Source of the DNA: Haliscomenobacter sp.
GTDB lineage: Bacteria; Bacteroidota; Bacteroidia; Chitinophagales; Saprospiraceae
Direction of reading: 5' to 3'
Length of the DNA: 64,000 nt
Assembly (NCBI GenBank): GCA_016713275.1
Contig: JADJPL010000008.1
Location: forward strand, 186,001-250,000
Numbering within the stretch: position 1 is the first letter of the stretch; each line of letters opens with the position of its first letter. This document shows, one piece after another, positions 53,270 through 61,124 of this stretch. The notes below the pieces were generated by a model. It made no database searches. It had not been told where the DNA came from and saw only the letters and a program-made list of their open reading frames with translations. A program made the position numbers and the translations under genes.

Positions 53270-54359
53270 AGTCGCCCGCGCCGGAAGAGTAGGTCACCCC
53301 GATTTCTTCCCGGATCTTCGTTTGCCAGGTCGTTTCCTCCGCAATGAGGGCCGCCACCTGCACGCCGAGGACCACCGCAGCCGCTGTAACAGCGATGGCA
53401 TCCGCGTAAAACCCTGGGGCAGCCCAGGCAAAAATCAAGCTGGCTGCGGCGCCGGTACCAGCGGCATACAAGCCAGCGGCTTCCAGGCCCACGCCAATCC
53501 CCTGTGCGATCAAGCTGCCGATTTGCAGAGCGAAAAGGGTGTTTTGGAGAATATAATCCCAGCTGGACTCCAACTCGGAAATGGTTTGGCCTTCTACGGC
53601 GCCCCACAAGAATTCCTGGTCATCGCCAAAGCCGAGGAAGTTGTTGCTCCCGTCGCGGGAACCGTTGACTTTGATGGTGATACCTTGTTTGGAACCTTTG
53701 ATCGTCATGGGGTAAGAAGCCTCCTCGTCGTCCGGGCCGGACACGCCGCTGAACAGCTTCAACTGGCCTTCTTTGGTCAGGGTAGCGCGGGTAACGCCAT
53801 TGGTTTTGATCACCAGATCCCGGTCGTCTCTGGTGCCTATAAAATGCGTTTCAGGTTCGGTGAGTTCATTGCCGGAGGTCGTCCAGCGGATCGATTGGTT
53901 TTTCTCCAGATCGAGGTTTCTGGCCAGTTCGGGGTCGGCCAGTTCGTTGGCGGTTTCGGCATGGAAGGCGTAGGGAACGGCGCGCAGTTGGGTGCTGTTG
54001 ACCCATTCGAAGCGGTTGGCGCCTTCCGATTTGATTTCCACTTCCATCCAGATAGGCTGAGCCTGCCAGGGCACGTCCGCAAACGAGGCGCCAACGGTGT
54101 TCTTGCCTTCGCCCACGACGAGGTTGAAAAGCCCCTGGTCATCGGTGCGTACCTGGTGGATTTCGGAAAACAGGGTTTGTACGACCCCTTCTTTAGACGT
54201 CAGGGAAATGCGCACCTGAACGGGTTGGTTGGCGATCAACCTCCCCGAAGCGTCTCTGGCTATCGCCTGGAAATTCATACCCGCATCGCCGGAAGACTGC
54301 CCGAAGAGGGCGAATGCGGCGATGGTCTGAATCAGAAAAAGGAGTACAAATTTTTTCAT
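53091..54359 (-). CDS. Tail-fibre-like surface protein C, N-terminal fragment (frameshifted)
   Basis: The start is the ATG at 54,359, followed by a signal peptide (KKFVLLFLIQTIAAFALFGQ). Residues ~25-145 are the common Bacteroidota N-terminal beta domain of tail-fibre-type proteins (MNFQAIARDASGRLIANQPVQVRISL, YAFHAETANELAD). Then come the fibre motif HFIGTRDDRDLVIKTNGVTR and the shaft segment GITIKVNGSRDGSNNFLGFGDDQEFL. An uncharged hydrophobic stretch of ~75 residues (LIAQGIGVGLEAAGLYAAGT onwards) leads to EIGVTYSSGAGDYAEWLERN. There the frame breaks: one surplus G in the run at 53,245-53,247 (plus strand) separates WLERN from LKERDLIYG. The other complete paralogues are intact here, which supports an indel artefact. 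Confidence 0.75.
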   Translation of the reverse strand: MKKFVLLFLIQTIAAFALFGQSSGDAGMNFQAIARDASGRLIANQPVQVRISLTSKEGVVQTLFSEIHQVRTDDQGLFNLVVGEGKNTVGASFADVPWQAQPIWMEVEIKSEGANRFEWVNSTQLRAVPYAFHAETANELADPELARNLDLEKNQSIRWTTSGNELTEPETHFIGTRDDRDLVIKTNGVTRATLTKEGQLKLFSGVSGPDDEEASYPMTIKGSKQGITIKVNGSRDGSNNFLGFGDDQEFLWGAVEGQTISELESSWDYILQNTLFALQIGSLIAQGIGVGLEAAGLYAAGTGAAASLIFAWAAPGFYADAIAVTAAAVVLGVQVAALIAEETTWQTKIREEIGVTYSSGAGDYAEWLERNPEGKRFDLWRNRRGKSGKSIAEYPGCRPRNGRFPEADLPGQRTPTRPGTPL

Positions 54360-54415
54360 TGCGATATAGTTTAGCCCGGCGCGGATCAAGCGAAGCGCTC
54401 CGGGTTTCCGCTGGT

Positions 54416-56239
54416 TTATTTTTTCTGGTTTGCTTGTATGTTATGATCCACCTGGACCCACTGATTGAAGAACCTTGGATCGCGGCGGATCTGCTTCAGC
54501 ACCGGTACGGGGTTGTCCAAAAAGGCCATCAGGCGGGGATGATCCTCGGGGCTATTGCCCATTTCGATCAACCGGGCTTTGGTTTGGGCGAACAGTTCGT
54601 TCAACATCTCCGAATTGGAGTCCAGTACCTGATCAAACTCCTGGTCGGTAAACATTTTGCCTCCCTCCACTTTCGGAGCCGTCGTGAGGTACTGACTGGC
54701 CGTTAAGGCGCCAGCTTCACCGGTAACCGAAGCCGACTGCCCTTTGAGGTAGGCCATGATTGCTTCCACTTTTTTCTCCAAAGCCACCACTTCGCGGCTA
54801 AGGTCGTTGGCGTTGATTCCCACGGCCACATTGACCAGGTTGAACGGCACATTGGAAAGCCCGTTTTCCCAGGATACGCCGATGATGCGGCTGTAATCGC
54901 CGGGTTTCATCTCGCTGGGGTGCACGGCAATGGCAAACCCGTCGTTGTTTCCGGAAGGAAGGATATAATCGCCGACCGACACCGGGCCGAACACGCGGGT
55001 GCGCACCTGCCCCATGAAGGCGATTTTTTCAAAGCGCTTCTGGTCTGCTGCTGCGGGCTGGTTGCCCAGCGCCAGGGGGTTGGACGATACGACGAAGAGA
55101 TGGTCGGCGTTTTGGGTATTCAGCGATACCAATCCTCCTGTGACGCCCACAATTTCTCCGGCATACAGATCGCGGATACCGGCTGCGCGCTCCAACCACT
55201 CGGCATAATCTGCCGCGCCGGAAGAGTAAGTCACGCCGATCTCCTCGCGGATTTTAATCCCCCAGGTGATGGATTCCTGCAGCAAGTTCGCCAGATCGAC
55301 GGCAAGGCCTGCGAGGTCGAGAATGATCGCGGCGCCGGAGGCTGCATTCAAGCCGGAGGCAAAAGCGCCCACGGCGGCAGCGCCCCAAGCGACAATACTT
55401 CCCCCCAGGGCGATTCCGTTCAGGGTATACAAGGCTACCTGAAGCTGGTATTCCCAGTCGGCTTCCAGTTCCGGAATGGTTTGGCCTTCGATTTCTCCCC
55501 AGGTAAATGCGGCATCGTCGCCGAAGTTGACGAAATTATGGTCTCCATCGCGGGAGCCGTTTACTTTGATATAAATCCCCTGGGTACTTCCTTCCACTGT
55601 CATGGGGTAGGAATTGATGTTATCGTCGTCCCCGTTCACGCCGCTAAACACTTCCATCTGGCCTTCCTTGCTGACATTTACCCGGGTAGTGTTATTGGTT
55701 TTGAACACCAGGTCCTGGTTGTCGCGGGTTCCCAAAAATTGGGTAGGCGGCGCGGTCAGGCTGTTGCCGCCGGTAGTCCAGTAGATGGACTGGTTCTTTT
55801 CCTCCTCGTTCGCCGGTTGGGTTAATTGAGTTGCCGTACCCGCGTGCATGGCATACGGAACAGCAAGCAGCCGGGAATGGCTGAGCACCCGGAACGCAGG
55901 GAGCGCAGAGGTTTGCAGCGCGACTTCAGCCCAGATCTGGCGGGTTGCCCAGGGCACGTCGGAAAGCGCGCCTTTAGCGTCTTTGCCTTCCCCGATAACT
56001 ATTTGGAAAAGACCCTGCTCATCGGTTTGGGCCTCATGCATTTCGGAATAGAACGTAGCGCTGTTGCTCTTTTCTACTGCACCCAGGGTGACCCGAAGGG
56101 TTACGGGAGCTTTGACCAAAGGAAGGCCGGAAGCATCGCGGACAACTCCCTGATAGGGAATTCCTTCTGCAATGGATTGGGCCTTCGGGGAAAGCCCAAC
56201 GCACAACATGGTTAGAATTAGGAAAATGCTTTTTTTCAT
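54416..56239 (-). CDS. Tail-fibre-like surface protein B
   Basis: An intact 607-residue paralogue. Signal peptide 1-20 (FLILTMLCVGLSPKAQ), N-terminal beta domain about 24-140 (GIPYQGVVRDASGLPLVKAP, SRLLAVPYAMHA), fibre motif QFLGTRDNQDLVFKTNNTTR near 170, and shaft GIYIKVNGSRDGDHNFVNFG near 220. The hydrophobic segment is about 265-330 (ALGGSIVAWGAAAVGAFASG, AIILDLAGLAVDLANLL). The YSSGAADYAEWLER domain starts near 340 and contains GEIVGVTGGLVSLNT and GDYILPSGNNDGFAIAV. A coiled coil (REVVALEKKVEAIMAYLKG) and a helical tail (FTDQEFDQVLDSNSEMLNEL) complete it. Best partner in the other cassette: the gene at 61,125-62,957. Likely forms part of a trimeric surface fibre; whether the trimer is homo- or hetero-oligomeric is open. 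No T9SS domain is present. Confidence 0.82.
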   Translation of the reverse strand: MKKSIFLILTMLCVGLSPKAQSIAEGIPYQGVVRDASGLPLVKAPVTLRVTLGAVEKSNSATFYSEMHEAQTDEQGLFQIVIGEGKDAKGALSDVPWATRQIWAEVALQTSALPAFRVLSHSRLLAVPYAMHAGTATQLTQPANEEEKNQSIYWTTGGNSLTAPPTQFLGTRDNQDLVFKTNNTTRVNVSKEGQMEVFSGVNGDDDNINSYPMTVEGSTQGIYIKVNGSRDGDHNFVNFGDDAAFTWGEIEGQTIPELEADWEYQLQVALYTLNGIALGGSIVAWGAAAVGAFASGLNAASGAAIILDLAGLAVDLANLLQESITWGIKIREEIGVTYSSGAADYAEWLERAAGIRDLYAGEIVGVTGGLVSLNTQNADHLFVVSSNPLALGNQPAAADQKRFEKIAFMGQVRTRVFGPVSVGDYILPSGNNDGFAIAVHPSEMKPGDYSRIIGVSWENGLSNVPFNLVNVAVGINANDLSREVVALEKKVEAIMAYLKGQSASVTGEAGALTASQYLTTAPKVEGGKMFTDQEFDQVLDSNSEMLNELFAQTKARLIEMGNSPEDHPRLMAFLDNPVPVLKQIRRDPRFFNQWVQVDHNIQANQKK

Positions 56240-56308
56240 GCCTGCTCTATATTTTGGCCGCTGCGCCTGAACGTACGGTTAAGGTATATCTGAGTCGATT
56301 CGATTTAT

Positions 56309-58135
56309 TTAATTCCCTTTTTTTGAAGGAAGGTTTTGATCCATCATGCCCCATTGGGTAAGGAAATTGGGATTGTGCCGAATTTCCTTCATCACAGGTA
56401 TGGGATCCTGAAAGAAAGCTTTCAGCCTGGGGTTGGAGTCCAGGTCGGCGCCTTTCTTTACCATATCCTTTTCAACCTGCGCGTACAGGTTTTTGAAGAA
56501 CGGCTCGTACCGGTCGAGCAACTGGTCTACTTCTTCGTCGGTATACTGTTTCTGAAACTGGGTCCGGGGCTTGATCTCATTGGAAGACAAGGCATCCAAT
56601 TCGTTATCCTCCAGGAGGGGCGATTTGCCTTCCAGGTAAGCCAGGATGTTCTCCACCCGGCGGTTGAGCAAGTCTACCTTCTGGGTGAGGTCATTGGAAT
56701 TGATGCCCACTGCGGTGTTGATGTAATGGAACGGCATGTCGCCATCGGCCGATTCCCAGGCAACCCCAACGATGCGGGCATAGTCGCCGGATTTCATGTC
56801 TTTTGGGTGTACAGCAATACCGAACCCGTCGTTATTTCCGGAAGGCAGAATATAATCTCCGGCTTCGACCGCCCCGGCTACGCGCACCGGCACCTGGCCA
56901 ATGAAGGCTACCTGTTCAAAAGCGGCCTCTTGCCCAGGCTGAGGCGTGTTGCCCAGGAGGATGGGTCTGCGGGAAACGACTTTGACCACCTCTGCCACCT
57001 CGGTATTCAGGGATATTTTGCCTCCGGCTACGCCTACAATTTCGCCATACCCCAGATCGCGCACCCCTTGGGCACGCTCCAGCCATTCGGCATAGTCGCC
57101 CGCGCCGGTTGCGTAGGTCACGCCAATTTCTTCCCGGATCTTGATGCCCCAGGTGATCGACTCGGTGAGCAACCCGGCCAGTTCGGTTGCAAAAGCGGCG
57201 ATCGTGGCCACCGTGCCGGCGATGGAACCTGCGGCAAAAATGGAAGCTCCTTCGCCAATGGCTTTGACAGTCCATGCGGCGATGCGCAACCCGAGAGAGA
57301 TACCGCCCAAGGTAAATGAAGCCACCTGCATCTGATATTCCCAATCTGCTTCCAACTCAGGAACCGTCTGCCCTTCGATGCGCCCCCAGCTGAACTGCTG
57401 GTCGTCGCCAAAAGTCATGAAGTTGTTATCCCCGTTCCGGGATCCGGTTACCTTGATATGAATGCCCTGCCGGCTACCCTGAACCGTCAGCGGATAGGAG
57501 CCATATTGATCCTGATCGCCATCGACTCCGGACTCCAACTGGGCCTGGCCTCCTTTAGTGAAGGTAAGCCGGGCGGTATTGTTCGTTTTAATGACAAAAT
57601 CCCGGTCATCGCGGGTTCCGAGGAATTGGGTAGGCGGCGCAGTGAGGGAGTTGCCGCCGGTAAGCCAGTAAATCGATTGGTTTTTTTCTTCTGCCAGGGC
57701 GGCTTCTTTGCTTTGAGCGATGCGGGAGGTAGTAGCGGCGTGCTTGGCATAGGGTACGGAAAGCAGGCGGGAGTGGGCGATCCGGTCGAAAGATCCGGGT
57801 TGAGCGCCCTGGAGTTCGACGTCCATCCAGATTTGTTCTTTCGCCCAGGGAATTTTCGCAAACGCCCCGGAGGCTTTTTTCCCCTCGCCGATCACCAGGT
57901 TGAACTGCCCGAGATCATCGGTGGACACCTCCTGCGTTTCGGAGAAATGAACGGTCCTGCCTCTGACTTCGGAAACCAGGGAGATTTTGAGGGTAATGCG
58001 CTTGTTCGCCATAGGTTGGCCTGACGCGTCCAGCGCGACCGCCTGATAATTTATCCCGTTAGGAACAAACTGGGCTTGCAGCGGGAACGCCGCCAGAAGG
58101 CAACCGACAAAAAGGAAGAGTACAAATCTTTTCAT
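56309..58135 (-). CDS. Tail-fibre-like surface protein A
   Basis: An intact 608-residue paralogue. Signal peptide 1-22 (RFVLFLFVGCLLAAFPLQAQ), N-terminal beta domain (NGINYQAVALDASGQPMANK, SRLLSVPYAKHA), fibre motif QFLGTRDDRDFVIKTNNTAR near 170, and shaft GIHIKVTGSRNGDNNFMTFG. The hydrophobic segment is about 265-330 (TLGGISLGLRIAAWTVKAIG, GTVATIAAFATELAGLL). The YATGAGDYAEWLER domain starts near 340, with GEIVGVAGGKISLNT and AGDYILPSGNNDGFGIAV. A leucine-rich coiled coil lies near 485-503 (KVDLLNRRVENILAYLEG) and the C-terminal helices contain YTDEEVDQLLDRYEPFFKNL. Its closest relative is the partial gene at the right window edge. It starts 50 bases after the small T9SS gene and 69 bases before B, an operon-like layout. 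Confidence 0.82.
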   Translation of the reverse strand: MKRFVLFLFVGCLLAAFPLQAQFVPNGINYQAVALDASGQPMANKRITLKISLVSEVRGRTVHFSETQEVSTDDLGQFNLVIGEGKKASGAFAKIPWAKEQIWMDVELQGAQPGSFDRIAHSRLLSVPYAKHAATTSRIAQSKEAALAEEKNQSIYWLTGGNSLTAPPTQFLGTRDDRDFVIKTNNTARLTFTKGGQAQLESGVDGDQDQYGSYPLTVQGSRQGIHIKVTGSRNGDNNFMTFGDDQQFSWGRIEGQTVPELEADWEYQMQVASFTLGGISLGLRIAAWTVKAIGEGASIFAAGSIAGTVATIAAFATELAGLLTESITWGIKIREEIGVTYATGAGDYAEWLERAQGVRDLGYGEIVGVAGGKISLNTEVAEVVKVVSRRPILLGNTPQPGQEAAFEQVAFIGQVPVRVAGAVEAGDYILPSGNNDGFGIAVHPKDMKSGDYARIVGVAWESADGDMPFHYINTAVGINSNDLTQKVDLLNRRVENILAYLEGKSPLLEDNELDALSSNEIKPRTQFQKQYTDEEVDQLLDRYEPFFKNLYAQVEKDMVKKGADLDSNPRLKAFFQDPIPVMKEIRHNPNFLTQWGMMDQNLPSKKGN

Positions 58136-58185
58136 GGTCTATGGCGGTTTATTCAGCTCGTTTTGTTCGAGATAATTTGGTCTAT

Positions 58186-58851
58186 TTATTTCAGTTTAAC
58201 GACTTTATACGTTTGGCCCGAAGGCTGGTCTGCTTGCCGGATGGTCAGGAAATACATGCCGGCGGGAAACAGGCTCAGGTCCAGTTCGGTAGAGCCCGGT
58301 TTCAGCGGTACGCGGTTCAGGACTACGTTGCCCTGGGCGTCGGCGAGCGTGGCGGACACCTCCGAGGCAATGGAGGCTGGGAGGTTCAGATTCAGCACCG
58401 ACAGCACGGGGTTCGGGGCAAGGGTCACTTGCAGTCTATTGGGATCGGCAACCGGCTTGACTTGAAGCGCGGGCTGATGGAACCCTTCCGTGACCGAACC
58501 TTTACCATTCTCAGCGTACACCCGGGATACCGCAGCCTCGCCCAAGGTCCAGTTGACGCGCACCCCGTTGTGCAGAACAGCCCCCCCGGCGCTCCCAAAC
58601 ACCTGGGACGAAAGCGACTGCGCCTGAAGGAAAAGCGGCAAGGAGAACAGCAATGCGGCAAAAAGGAACCTGGATGCATTCAAACCCAATGAAATGGACC
58701 GCCCCTGAATAGCAAAACCCCTGCAGGGGACTGCAAGGGCAGATGGGCAGATCATAGATAGTGAAGCACCTGGCTGGCGCTTGGAGGTGCATACCGGTGT
58801 AAATACCGGTAATGCCAGATCGTCCAAAGATCGGAGTAAAGGTTGCTTCAT
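58186..58851 (-). CDS. Small T9SS sorting-domain protein linked to tail-fibre-like genes
   Basis: Up to 221 residues from the ATG at 58,851. However, the hydrophobic signal (SRFLFAALLFSLPLFLQAQ) only starts near residue 60, so a TTG start near 58,690 is more plausible, giving about 165 residues. The mature part is a short beta domain (SLSSQVFGSAGGAVLHNG, VNWTLGEAAVSRVY, GSVTEGFHQPALQV) and then a T9SS type A sorting domain (LAPNPVLSVLNLNLPA to YKVVKLK). Proteins of this small WT(L/I)GE...TEGFHQ type commonly neighbour tail-fibre-type genes in Bacteroidota, which is my recollection of the family. Because A, B and C lack T9SS domains, this gene may supply the surface-anchoring partner; that is inference. 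Confidence 0.75.
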   Translation of the reverse strand: MKQPLLRSLDDLALPVFTPVCTSKRQPGASLSMICPSALAVPCRGFAIQGRSISLGLNASRFLFAALLFSLPLFLQAQSLSSQVFGSAGGAVLHNGVRVNWTLGEAAVSRVYAENGKGSVTEGFHQPALQVKPVADPNRLQVTLAPNPVLSVLNLNLPASIASEVSATLADAQGNVVLNRVPLKPGSTELDLSLFPAGMYFLTIRQADQPSGQTYKVVKLK

Positions 58852-59203
58852 GAGTTATGATTTATTAGCTTGAAACTCAGGACACTAAGCTCGTCAAATT
58901 TGACATTTGGCCACGCGGACCATCTAAACGGAACTTTTTGTTCTGAATTTCATACAAATCTTCCATGCAAATGTAAGGAAATCCTTTTGTATTTCGCCAT
59001 TTCCTTACCATTATTTTTTCTTTATAAATGGCTGATTGTTCATGTTTTCGAGGCCCAGAAGCGCTTTGTTTTCCAGTAAAATCGCCGTTTCCGCCGGAAT
59101 AATTTGTCCAAGGCTTTTAGAAAAAATACCGCATTCAGGGTAGGAAGACAGGCCCGGCAAACGTATTTTTATTGTTGCATTTTTCGGGCCTGCCTAAATG
59201 GGC
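58852..59203. other. 352-base gap between the two cassettes; probable promoter region
   Basis: No gene was found. The gap separates C' (ending at 59,204) from the small T9SS gene and the A-B-C set, all minus strand, so a promoter is expected. A minus-strand TACATTTG at 58,975-58,968 fits the Bacteroidota -7 consensus TAnnTTTG, but a TTTG at the right distance upstream was not found. TAAGGAAAT/ATTTCCTTA arms (about 58,974-59,007) could form a hairpin overlapping it. Confidence 0.35.
59149..59192 (-). terminator. Possible terminator after the first cassette
   Basis: CAGGCCCG (59,149-59,156) and CGGGCCTG (59,185-59,192) are 8-base complements 12 bases after the C' stop codon, with an AT-rich 28-base loop. 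The loop is long and there is no clear U tract, so this is a moderate candidate. It would separate C' from the downstream transcription unit. Confidence 0.4.
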
Positions 59204-61081
59204 TTATCGCTGGTTTCTGATCAACTCATCTACCTGTGCCCAATAGAGGTGCATAAGCGAATCCCTGCGCATGGCTTTTATTCTGGAGGCAGGGTCCTGG
59301 AAGAACTCCCTGAGTTCGGGGGTATCCGGCAACGCGGCGCCCTGATCCTGCAGCTGCTTCTGAAGGGCCAAGCACATGCTTTGGATTTTTTCTTCATTGG
59401 CATTGATATACTGATCAAATTCCTCATCGGGCATTCGCTGGTTTTGGGGTTGCCCCAACGGAACGCGCCCCGGAGCAGGCGCCAATGAAGAGAAGGCGCC
59501 GCCAGGGGTCAGAGGCGCTTTTCCTTCCAGGAAGGCTATGATATTATCCACGCGTTGGGAAATTTCTTCCACTTTGGGCGCCAGGGCGTTATTGGAATGA
59601 AGCCCAACGCCCATCTGCACCAGGTTGACCTGGTTTTCCTTGCCCGATTCCCAGGCGACGCCTACCACCTCGGCAAAATCCGCCAGGTGCATTTTCCCTG
59701 GGCTGACGGCAACGCCCAACCCGTCCTGATTCCCGGAAGGTAAAATAAAATCGCCGGCTTCCACTTTTCCGAATACCCGGACGGGGACTTGCCCGAGAAA
59801 AGCCACTTTTTCATAAAGCGGTTCCTGGTCGGGCTGCGGAGCATTGCCAAGAAAGAACGGATTCGAAGAAACCACCATCAGGTGATCGGCTTCTCTGGTG
59901 TTCAGCGAAACCCGGCCTGCTTTCACGCCAACGATCTCGCCGGGTTCCAAATCCCGTTCGGCAGGCAGCCGTTCGAGCCATTCAGCATAATCGGCCGCTC
60001 CGGTGGAATAGGTTACCCCAATATCCCTGCGGATGCCTTCTCCCCAGCTCACCCCTTCATTGATCAGGGCGCCCGCCTGGACAATAACGACTGCCGCCGC
60101 GATGGCTACTGCCGTGGCTTCCACCGCAAGGCCCGGAGCTCTCCAACTAAAAATAAGGGTCGCAATAACGCAAATCAAACTCGACCACAACCCGCCGTCC
60201 TTGAGAAAAATTGCCGCTCCGCTTGCCACCAGGGTTCCTCCCTGAAGGGCGTACACCGCTACCTGAAGCTGATACCTCCAATACACTTCCAACTCCGGAA
60301 ATGTCTGGCCCTCTACAGCCCCCCATAGAAACTCTTCGTCATCGCCAAACGTGAGGAAGTTATTGGCGCCGGTTCGGGACCCGTTCACCTTGATGTAAAT
60401 CCCCTGCCTGGAGCCCTGGATCACCATGGGATAGGAGGTGATCAAATCATCCGGACCGGAAGCCACCCCTCCGGTGTACTGGACCTGGCCTTCTTTCGTT
60501 ATCGTCACCCTGGGAACGTTATTGGTTTTGATGACCAAGTCCTGTTGATCGCGGGTACCGATAAAATGCGCGGAAGTATCGGTTTTGGTGTTTCCTCCTG
60601 TTAGCCAGCGAATAGATTGATTTTTCTCGAGATCGCCGGCTGCGTCTATATGTTCGTCCGCCAATTCATTGGCGGTATTGGCAAATAAGGCATACGGCAC
60701 CGCTTGCAGCTTCGTGCGATTGACGAGCACGTACTCCCTGGCTTGAGTGGATTCCAGTTCGATATCCATCCATATTTGCAGGGATTCCCAGGGGATGTCG
60801 GCGTAGGCGCCGTAGGCGGGTTTTCCCTGACCGACGACCACGTTGAACAACCCCAGCGTGCCGGTAGTAACCTGGTGGACTTCGGAGTAAAAGGTTTTCG
60901 CCGAATCCGCTTCATACGAAGAAAACCCGATACGGACCTTAACCGGTTCATTTGCCAAAATCCTTCCGCCGGTTTCCCTGGCCTGGGCTTGAAAATTCAT
61001 TCCCAGGACGCCCAATGACTGGCCGGAAAGGGCAGACCACGCCCAGGAAGATAACAGGAGAAGAAGGAGACATTTTTTCAT
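59204..61081 (-). CDS. Tail-fibre-like surface protein C'
   Basis: An intact 625-residue protein from the ATG at 61,081 (61,093 is an in-frame alternative). Signal peptide KKCLLLLLLSSWAWSALSGQ, N-terminal beta domain MNFQAQARETGGRILANEP, then YALFANTANELADEHID. Fibre motif HFIGTRDQQDLVIKTNNVPR, shaft GIYIKVNGSRTGANNFLTFG, EFLWGAVEGQTFPEL. The hydrophobic region is the longer C-type (~80 residues, with LICVIATLIFSWRAPGLAVE and AVAIAAAVVIVQAGALI). The DIGVTYSTGAADYAEWLER domain follows with GEIVGVKAGRVSLNT and AGDFILPSGNQDGLGVAV. The coiled coil is KVEEISQRVDNIIAFLEG and the tail ends ELIRNQR. It shares C-specific motifs with the frameshifted gene at 52,496-54,359 and shows how that gene should read across the break. 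Confidence 0.82.
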   Translation of the reverse strand: MKKCLLLLLLSSWAWSALSGQSLGVLGMNFQAQARETGGRILANEPVKVRIGFSSYEADSAKTFYSEVHQVTTGTLGLFNVVVGQGKPAYGAYADIPWESLQIWMDIELESTQAREYVLVNRTKLQAVPYALFANTANELADEHIDAAGDLEKNQSIRWLTGGNTKTDTSAHFIGTRDQQDLVIKTNNVPRVTITKEGQVQYTGGVASGPDDLITSYPMVIQGSRQGIYIKVNGSRTGANNFLTFGDDEEFLWGAVEGQTFPELEVYWRYQLQVAVYALQGGTLVASGAAIFLKDGGLWSSLICVIATLIFSWRAPGLAVEATAVAIAAAVVIVQAGALINEGVSWGEGIRRDIGVTYSTGAADYAEWLERLPAERDLEPGEIVGVKAGRVSLNTREADHLMVVSSNPFFLGNAPQPDQEPLYEKVAFLGQVPVRVFGKVEAGDFILPSGNQDGLGVAVSPGKMHLADFAEVVGVAWESGKENQVNLVQMGVGLHSNNALAPKVEEISQRVDNIIAFLEGKAPLTPGGAFSSLAPAPGRVPLGQPQNQRMPDEEFDQYINANEEKIQSMCLALQKQLQDQGAALPDTPELREFFQDPASRIKAMRRDSLMHLYWAQVDELIRNQR

Positions 61082-61124
61082 GAGGAAAGGCATTTTGTGT
61101 TAACACCGCGCACCCGGACCGGTC

